Shown: piece after piece, positions 24,834 through 30,113 of the stretch
Layout: every line of letters starts with the position of its first letter
Numbering within the stretch: position 1 is the first letter of the stretch
Origin: RGIG3135 sp964477115
Lineage (GTDB): Bacteria; Actinomycetota; Coriobacteriia; Coriobacteriales; Eggerthellaceae
Assembly: GCA_964477115.1 (NCBI GenBank)
Contig: CAYZCY010000019.1
Span: forward strand, 1 to 30,113
Reading direction: 5' to 3'
DNA length: 30,113 nucleotides
Translations under genes and position numbers: made by a program
The notes under the pieces: model-generated
What the model was told of the DNA's origin: nothing
Databases searched by the model: none
Seen by the model: only the letters and a program-made list of their open reading frames with translations

Positions 24834-24910
24834 GGGTAATCCAATCGGTTACGTTTATCGTCAGGATCTTTGCCTCGCTCGGTCTTAAAGCCTTGGCGAA
24901 AGCGTGTCTA

Positions 24911-27448
24911 TTATAGCCTCTCCGTGCAAACTTCCGCGAGCGTCCTGCCAAGCTCGTCCATTCTGACTGGCTTGGCAACGTGGGCATCCATGCCCGATTC
25001 GAGCGCTGCCTGGACATCGTCGGCGAAGGCGTTGGCGGTCAGGGCCACGATGGCGATGCTCGCGGCATCGGGGCGCTTACCTTCGCAAGCAAGATCTCGA
25101 ATGGCTAGAGCGGCCTGGTAACCGTTCATTTCGGGCATCATGACGTCCATGAGCACGGCGTCGTAGTAGTGGGGAGGCTTGCTTTCAAAAGCCTTAACGC
25201 CAAGTCGGCCGTTTTCCGCCCAGTCGGCAGCCGCGCCCTCAAGCGCGAGGAGCTCTTTTAAGATCTCGGCGTTGATCTCGTTGTCCTCAACGATGAGGAA
25301 GTGCTTGCCTGCGAAACTGTAGCTGGGTGCGGCCGGGGTTTCTTCGGCGAGCGCTGGCGCGTGAGTGGCGTCGGCAATGGGGAGGTCGAGCGTCACGGTG
25401 AAGGTGCTGCCTTTGCCCACATCGCTGCGAATTGCCATGGTACCGCCCATGGCGTCGACGATTGCCTTGGTGATGGGCATGCCGAGGCCAGACCCCTGGA
25501 TGTTGGCGACGTCGTTTTGGCTGCTGCGCACGAAGGGCTCGAAAATGCTGTCGAGGAACTCGGTGGGCATGCCGATGCCGTTGTCGGAAACGGTGAACTG
25601 CATGCGTGCAAGCTGCGGGCTTTCCTGCGAGAGCTCGGTGACGGTGACCGAGATGCTGCCGCCTTCCGGCGTGTACTTCACGGCGTTGGAAAGCAGGTTG
25701 AGCAGCACCTGGCAGATGCGCAGCTTGTCGCACATGAGCGCGCGGTGGCGGATGCGCAGGGCCTTGATGCGCAGAATTTGGTTTTTGGCCTGAGCCTGCG
25801 GGGAAATGATGGGCTCGATGTCCTCGAGGATTTCGTCGATGGAACAGGCTTGTGCTCGCAGCGAGAGCTGCCCGCTTTCGATTTTCGACATATCGAGGAC
25901 GTCGTTGATGAGTCCGAGCAGGTGGATGGTGGAGCGCTCGATGACCTCGAGGCAGCTGGCGATTTTCGCGTCGTCGCCGATGCTTTTCTGGGCGATGGCG
26001 GTGAGGCCGGTGATGGCGTTGATGGGCGTGCGGATGTCGTGGGACATCTTTGCGAGGAAGCGCCCCTTTGCCTCGTTGGAGCTTTTTGCGAGGTCAAGCG
26101 CTTGTTCGAGGATCTGGTTGCCGAGGCGCTCTTCGGTGCGGTCGGAAAGCACCAGGATGTACTTTTCGGTGCCGTCGATGGAGAGGTGGTAGAGCGTCTC
26201 GAGGTACCAACGCCGCTCGCCCGTGCCCTGGTGGATGCGCTCGCAGCCGGTTTGGGCGTAGTCGCCTATGGCTATGGCGTGCATGTCGTCGTTGATGAGG
26301 TTGCAGCGTGGGTCGACCGCCGTGCGGGAGATGATGCGCACGTCTTGCTTGACTGCTTCGGCTGTGATGCCGATGAGCCTCTCGACGTTGGGGCTTATGT
26401 AGCGCACAGCAAGCGTGTCGCTTGAGAACATGACGAAGATGTCGTTGGTGTTGTCGGCAAGTACGCCGAAGAGCTCTTCGCGATATTTGAGTTCTGTGGC
26501 CTTGGTGTCGAGCTTGCGGCGGTTGAGGTGCACCATGAAGGCGATGCCCGCGGCGCTGATGAGGGCGAAGGTGCCGGCGAACACGGCTAGGGTGGTCCAC
26601 TGGATTTGGTTCATGCTGGCGTTGACCACGTCGGTGGGGACTATGCCGAGAAGCGCCCAGTCGTGCAGGCCTACGGGCTGGTAGGACAGGTAGTAGCTCG
26701 TGTTGCCTATGTAGTACTCGACGATGCCAGTTTCGCCGTTGGCGATAGACGCCCATACCTGGTCCATGTCAACCGTGGTGGTGACGGCGTTGAGCGCAAG
26801 GTAGACCTGGTAGTTGTAGGGCTGGTCGGAGTAGTTGCTGGCCGATATGAGCACGCGGCCGTCGGGGTAGACCACGTAGCATTCGGATTCGCCTTCGAAG
26901 GAGGCTACGTCGAGGGCGTTGGACATGTCGACGCTGTTGTAGCTGATGGCTATCGCGCTGTAGCGAAAGCCCTGGTAGGCGCCGTCTGCGGCAGGGGAGG
27001 CGAAGACGGTGAGAGCCTCGCCTTCGGGAAGCGTTCCGTCGACGACGACGTGCTCGCGCTTCACCATGAGGTCTTCGATTTGCGGTCCGAGGTCGAGGTG
27101 TCCTTGCTCTCCCTCGGCGGTGATGTAGTTGCCTTCGCCATCGAGGAAGTAGAAGTCGGTGAAGCCCCAGGTCTTCTGAATTTCGAGAAGGAAGGACTGC
27201 AGTTCGTCGGAGCGGCTGTCCTGAGTCGTGGCGAGATGGCTGATGAGGTGGCCCCAGTCGTCGAGCAGGCCCCAGTTTTGCGATACAAGCGCGTTGAAGG
27301 ACGAATTGACCTGGGCGTATATTTCCGTGAGGTGGCTGGTGCTTTCTTCGAAGATCTTGCGCTCGACAAAGCGGAAGTACAAGCTTCCCGAAAGCATCAG
27401 GGCTATGCTTAAGGCGATGGCGGTTGTGAGTATTGTCCTGCGGCTCAT
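24911..27448 (-). CDS. Hybrid sensor histidine kinase (Cache-PAS-HisKA-HATPase-REC)
   Basis: 845 residues from ATG 27448 (GGGGGAAAG upstream; an in-frame ATG at 27529 would add 27 residues). TM1 is about residues 6-24, an extracytoplasmic Cache-like sensor about 30-283, TM2 about 284-306, and a PAS domain about 322-440. The HisKA H-box FLAKMSHDIRTPINAI puts the phosphoacceptor at His470. HATPase motifs follow: LLSNAVKYTPEGG (N), SDNGIGMP (G1, Asp622) and GSGLGMPITKAIV (G2). A C-terminal receiver carries Asp768 in VLMDVMMPEMNGY and the conserved Lys in HVAKPVRM. There is no output domain and no adjacent response regulator, so phosphotransfer must reach an unlinked partner. The ligand is unknown. 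Confidence 0.94.
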   Translation of the reverse strand: MSRRTILTTAIALSIALMLSGSLYFRFVERKIFEESTSHLTEIYAQVNSSFNALVSQNWGLLDDWGHLISHLATTQDSRSDELQSFLLEIQKTWGFTDFYFLDGEGNYITAEGEQGHLDLGPQIEDLMVKREHVVVDGTLPEGEALTVFASPAADGAYQGFRYSAIAISYNSVDMSNALDVASFEGESECYVVYPDGRVLISASNYSDQPYNYQVYLALNAVTTTVDMDQVWASIANGETGIVEYYIGNTSYYLSYQPVGLHDWALLGIVPTDVVNASMNQIQWTTLAVFAGTFALISAAGIAFMVHLNRRKLDTKATELKYREELFGVLADNTNDIFVMFSSDTLAVRYISPNVERLIGITAEAVKQDVRIISRTAVDPRCNLINDDMHAIAIGDYAQTGCERIHQGTGERRWYLETLYHLSIDGTEKYILVLSDRTEERLGNQILEQALDLAKSSNEAKGRFLAKMSHDIRTPINAITGLTAIAQKSIGDDAKIASCLEVIERSTIHLLGLINDVLDMSKIESGQLSLRAQACSIDEILEDIEPIISPQAQAKNQILRIKALRIRHRALMCDKLRICQVLLNLLSNAVKYTPEGGSISVTVTELSQESPQLARMQFTVSDNGIGMPTEFLDSIFEPFVRSSQNDVANIQGSGLGMPITKAIVDAMGGTMAIRSDVGKGSTFTVTLDLPIADATHAPALAEETPAAPSYSFAGKHFLIVEDNEINAEILKELLALEGAAADWAENGRLGVKAFESKPPHYYDAVLMDVMMPEMNGYQAALAIRDLACEGKRPDAASIAIVALTANAFADDVQAALESGMDAHVAKPVRMDELGRTLAEVCTERL

Positions 27449-27565
27449 GTTCTTTCCCCCGGCTTGTGTTGGCGCCCTGTGCCACGGCCGTCGATTTCTT
27501 CGTCCGTCGCTTCTGTTGACCGCCTGCACGCAGCTTGGCTTGCGTTGAGGCGATTATAATTCGCG

Positions 27566-27593
27566 TTGACGAGCGGGTTGGGAAGTGTAATCT
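27566..27593 (+). promoter_or_regulatory. Promoter of queD
   Basis: TTGACG (27566-27571), 16-bp spacer, TAATCT (27588-27593). Just upstream, ATTATAAT at 27553-27560 contains TATAAT on both strands, which could serve as a -10 for the divergent kinase gene. I looked for a preQ1 riboswitch in 27595-27686 and found none. Confidence 0.5.
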
Positions 27594-27686
27594 GTTTGTT
27601 GACTTAACTGCTCGGCGTGCTGCTTGTGCTTAAGATGAGTGCTCTTTGCGCTCGTGCTGCCCATATGAGATTCGAGGAGGCTTTGA

Positions 27687-28106
27687 ATGTACGGACTCAA
27701 AACCGAAAGCGCTTTTGATTCGGCTCACTTTCTGGCTGACTATTACGGTAAGTGTGAAAACCTGCATGGCCACAGGTGGCGCGTAGTGGTGTACTTGGAG
27801 CAGGAGGACCTTCAAACCGAAGGCACCATGCGTGACATGGTCCTTGATTTCGGCGTGTTCAAGCGTGCGGTTCGCGATTTGGCTGAAGAGCTTGACCATA
27901 CCTTCTTAGTTGAGGAGGGTACTTTGCAGCAGGCGACCATCGAGGCGCTTGAGAGCGAGGGCTTTGAGCTTTTGGTGCTTCCCTTCCGCACCACGGCGGA
28001 AAACCTGGCCCGTTACTTTGCGGAGCGCCTGACGGAGCAGGGGCTTTTGGTGTCGCAGGTTGACATGTACGAGACGCCGAACAACTGCGCGATTTGGAGG
28101 AAGTAG
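27687..28106 (+). CDS. queD: 6-carboxytetrahydropterin synthase QueD (PTPS family)
   Basis: 139 residues; GAGGAGG precedes ATG 27687. It makes 6-carboxy-tetrahydropterin from dihydroneopterin triphosphate for queuosine and other 7-deazaguanines. Zn ligands His14 (SAHFL), His27 and His29 (LHGHRW) and the catalytic Cys23 (GKCENLHGH) are present, as are DFGVFK, the LDHTFL active-site His and the C-terminal ETPNNCA segment with the substrate-binding Glu. No queE, queC or queF is adjacent. The CxxxHGH pattern fits QueD better than mammalian-type PTPS or the folate-pathway variant. Confidence 0.93.
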   Translation: MYGLKTESAFDSAHFLADYYGKCENLHGHRWRVVVYLEQEDLQTEGTMRDMVLDFGVFKRAVRDLAEELDHTFLVEEGTLQQATIEALESEGFELLVLPFRTTAENLARYFAERLTEQGLLVSQVDMYETPNNCAIWRK

Positions 28107-28123
28107 CGAAAAGCGCTATCCTG
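28095..28123 (+). promoter_or_regulatory. Possible promoter of the first FKBP gene
   Basis: TTGGAG (28095-28100), 17-bp spacer, TATCCT (28118-28123), overlapping the end of queD; start predicted near 28130. The elements are imperfect. Confidence 0.4.
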
Positions 28124-28173
28124 ATTCGCGAACGTAATTTATGGCGCCTGCGGGTGCAGCAAGGAGACAAAAT

Positions 28174-28596
28174 ATGGTTGCAAAGGGTACTAAGGTCGAG
28201 GTGCACTATCGCGGTACGCTCGATGACGGCACGCAGTTTGACTGCAGCTACGATCGTGGCGAGACGCTCGGCTTTACTGTGGGCGCAGGCCAGATGATCC
28301 CCGGCTTCGATGCCGCCGTTGCCGAGATGGAAGTCGGCGAGAAGCGCACCGTGCGTCTTGAGCCGGCAGAGGCTTACGGCGAGTATGATGAGGCTCGCGT
28401 GCTTCAGATTCCGTGCGCGAACTTCCCAAATTGGGAGCAGATTCCGGTTGGCGTGCCGATCATGCTGTCCACCCCCTACGGCCCGATGCAGGCAACCTGC
28501 CTGAAGATCGAGGACGAAAAGCTGTTCTTCGACACCAACCATGAGCTCGCTGGCAAGGCGCTTACCTTCGAGATCGAGCTGGTTTCCGCGCAGTAA
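28174..28596 (+). CDS. SlyD-type FKBP peptidyl-prolyl isomerase without metal tail
   Basis: 140 residues from ATG 28174 (AAGGAG at 28161-28166); an in-frame ATG at 28141 has no site. It is a cytoplasmic prolyl isomerase/chaperone. FKBP half: VEVHYRGTLDDGTQFDCSY, TVGAGQMIPGFDAAVAEMEVGEKR. The inserted-flap (IF) chaperone domain starts after EAYGEYDE and runs through NWEQIPVGVPIM, returning to NHELAGKALTFEIEL. It ends there, without a His-rich tail. It is a tandem paralogue of the gene at 28774. Confidence 0.92.
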   Translation: MVAKGTKVEVHYRGTLDDGTQFDCSYDRGETLGFTVGAGQMIPGFDAAVAEMEVGEKRTVRLEPAEAYGEYDEARVLQIPCANFPNWEQIPVGVPIMLSTPYGPMQATCLKIEDEKLFFDTNHELAGKALTFEIELVSAQ

Positions 28597-28704
28597 ATGC
28601 CGGCGCGCGGGTTTTGCGCGCGGGCGTTGGGCCTTGGGGCTTGGCGCGGGTGTTAGGTCTTAGCCCAAGCTTGCCGAGAGCTTACCTTCTCCACCTGATT
28701 TTGA

Positions 28705-28734
28705 AATGCCGTCCCGCTTTGGGGCGGCATTTTG
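28705..28734 (+). terminator. Terminator between the two FKBP genes
   Basis: AATGCCGTCCC-GCTTT-GGGGCGGCATT followed by TTTG. The 11-bp stem has one G-U pair. It separates the first FKBP transcript from the second gene. Confidence 0.8.
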
Positions 28735-28773
28735 CGTACTATGTGAGAAACCGTTTTTCGAGAAGGGATGCGC

Positions 28774-29427
28774 ATGGTTGCTTTGGGCAGCAAGGTTTCG
28801 GTTCATTACATCGGCACCTTTGACGACGGCAGGGAGTTTGACAACAGCTACAAGCTGGGCGAGATGCTCGAGTTTGTGATCGGCGGCGGTCACATGATTG
28901 CGGGTTTTGACCATGCGGTTGCCGAGATGGAAGTTGGCGAGAAGCGCTCCGTGCGCCTTGAGCCCGAGGAGGCTTATGGCGAGTGGCGCGCCGACTATGT
29001 GGAGGCGGTGCCGTGCGAGCTTCTGCCGAACTGGCAGGACCTTCCCCTTGGCGAGCCCGTAGTGCTGCAGGCGCAGGGCGGCCAGCAGATCCAGGTGCTT
29101 GTTTCCAAGGTTGAGGACGGTGTTGTGTACCTCGATCACAATCATTTCCTGGCTGGCAAGCCTATCAACTTCGAGATCGAGTTGGTGAAGGTGGAGGCGC
29201 CGGGTGCTTTCGAGCATGGGCATGACGAAGATTGCGGTTGCGGCTGTCATGATCACGATCACGCGCACGACCACGGCCACGCCCACGCGCACGACCACGC
29301 CCACGCACATGACCACGCGCACGACCACGCGGATCACGCGCATGATCATGACCACGCGCACGATCATGGGCACGCCCACGGCCATGACCGCGACCGCGCG
29401 CATGACCACGCCCACGCACAGGGATAA
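28774..29427 (+). CDS. slyD: SlyD-type FKBP with a long His/Asp metal-binding tail
   Basis: 217 residues from ATG 28774 (GAAGGG six nt upstream); ATG 28768 is too close to the site. Residues 1 to about 147 are FKBP plus IF domain, closely similar to the upstream paralogue (MIAGFDHAVAEMEVGEKRSV, NHFLAGKPINFEIELVKV). The tail from about residue 150 starts with cysteines (DEDCGCGCHDHDH) and continues for about 65 residues of HDHAHAHDH-type repeats. That is longer and more regular than the E. coli SlyD tail, which binds Ni for hydrogenase maturation. At DNA level the tail (29213-29420) is a run of CACGAC/CACGCC hexamers, consistent with slippage growth. Likely role: Ni/Zn/Cu storage or delivery plus folding. 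Confidence 0.93.
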   Translation: MVALGSKVSVHYIGTFDDGREFDNSYKLGEMLEFVIGGGHMIAGFDHAVAEMEVGEKRSVRLEPEEAYGEWRADYVEAVPCELLPNWQDLPLGEPVVLQAQGGQQIQVLVSKVEDGVVYLDHNHFLAGKPINFEIELVKVEAPGAFEHGHDEDCGCGCHDHDHAHDHGHAHAHDHAHAHDHAHDHADHAHDHDHAHDHGHAHGHDRDRAHDHAHAQG

Positions 29428-29523
29428 CGCCGCCTGCCCCGTAAAAGGCATGCAGTGTTTGGTAGAATGGTCTGGCTCGTTGGCCCGCGCGCATCGCGCG
29501 CCCGTACAAAAGGGGATGTACTG

Positions 29524-30113
29524 ATGGAATTCAATCCGAAGGATTACCGCGTTGCGTTGCTGGCCGGTGGCCGCAGCGGCGAGCGTGAGGTCTCTCTGAC
29601 TTCCGGCAAAGGCGTTTTCGCAGCGCTTGAGGAAGAGGGCTTCCAGGTAACCATGCTCGATCCGGCTGAGAAGGACGACCTCAAGAAGCTCGTTGACGGC
29701 GGCTTCGATGTGGCCTTCCTTGTTACGCATGGTCGTTATGGCGAAGATGGCGTTTTGCAGGGCTTCCTCGAGCTCATCGACCTGCCCTACACGGGTTCTG
29801 GCGTTCTTGCCAGTGCGCTTGCCATGAACAAGGCCATGGCCAAGGACACCTACTCTACCGCAGGTGTTCCCACTCCGCCGTCGTTCACGCTGGTCAAGGG
29901 TGACGAAGTCGACGTTGACGCCATTGTTGCCGCTATGGGCGAGCATGTGGTTATCAAGGCCGCCAATGAGGGCAGCACCATCGGCATCTACATGGCCGAA
30001 ACCGCCGCCGAGATTGCCCCCGGCATCGCGAGCGCCTTTGAGCATGATGACACCGTGGTGGTTGAGAAGTTCATCGCCGGTCGAGAGTTCACCATTGCGG
30101 TTTTCGGCAACGA
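29524..30113 (+). CDS. ddl: D-alanine--D-alanine ligase (3' end beyond the window)
   Basis: ATP-grasp ligase that makes D-Ala-D-Ala for peptidoglycan. ATG 29524 follows AAAGGGG; 196 codons are present and the frame is open to the edge. The N-terminal domain YRVALLAGGRSGEREVSLTSG, THGRYGEDGVLQGFLEL and PYTGSGVLASALAMNK is diagnostic. The central ATP-binding Lys and loop follow (VVIKAANEGSTIGI, VVVEKFIAGREFTIAV). The family's HGxxGEDG motif has Arg-Tyr in the middle. Whether it is the D-Ala or a D-Lac/D-Ser variant cannot be told because the omega-loop region lies outside. Confidence 0.95.
   Translation, partial: MEFNPKDYRVALLAGGRSGEREVSLTSGKGVFAALEEEGFQVTMLDPAEKDDLKKLVDGGFDVAFLVTHGRYGEDGVLQGFLELIDLPYTGSGVLASALAMNKAMAKDTYSTAGVPTPPSFTLVKGDEVDVDAIVAAMGEHVVIKAANEGSTIGIYMAETAAEIAPGIASAFEHDDTVVVEKFIAGREFTIAVFGN

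Noticed and set aside
27595..27686. preQ1 riboswitch upstream of queD
   Set aside because: No compact H-type pseudoknot pattern or conserved A-rich tail could be found in the leader.

Overview
The window is high-GC (roughly 60%) bacterial DNA. It looks like an actinobacterial gut anaerobe of the Coriobacteriia, probably Eggerthellaceae. This is inferred from codon style, a menaquinone cluster, a soluble DMSO-reductase-family molybdoenzyme with its own LysR regulator, GatCAB, and a SlyD with a His-rich tail. No rRNA or database hit backs the taxonomy. There are no transposases, phage genes or CRISPR arrays. Three 100-N blocks (3107-3206, 6697-6796, 19603-19702) are scaffold gaps; at least the third is an artefact.

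Layout. 1-810: the end of an operon of three small membrane proteins of unknown function. 705-1173: a degenerate 26-nt repeat family. 1258-1707 (minus): mscL. 1819-10630: menaquinone genes menF, menD, menH, menB and a fused menE-menC, together covering chorismate to DHNA-CoA apart from the final thioester hydrolysis; menA and menG are not here. 10763-12079: a CNNM/CorC-type membrane protein. 12097-12891 (minus): an amidohydrolase. 13201-13277: initiator tRNA with promoter and terminator. 13366-14325 (minus) and 14536-17350: a LysR regulator divergent from a two-subunit molybdopterin/iron-sulfur enzyme of unknown substrate. 17778-19370: a secreted protein of unknown function. 19763-21220: a MATE transporter. 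21452-24392: gatC-gatA-gatB. 24414-24833 (minus): a peptide-deformylase-like protein. 24911-27448 (minus): a hybrid sensor kinase. 27687-28106: queD. 28174-29427: two tandem SlyD-type FKBPs. 29524 to the edge: ddl.

The most striking observation is in the gatCAB operon. The GatA there is intact and syntenic, but it is about 85 residues short and lacks all three residues of the amidase Lys-Ser-Ser triad. The neighbouring deformylase-like protein has Ala in place of the catalytic Glu. Other points of interest are the single-chain MenE-MenC, an A/T-rich in-frame insertion of about 70 codons between the catalytic Asp and His of MenH, the 26/52-bp intergenic repeats, the unusual cysteine pattern of the molybdoenzyme, and an initiator tRNA with U1-G72 instead of C1-A72.
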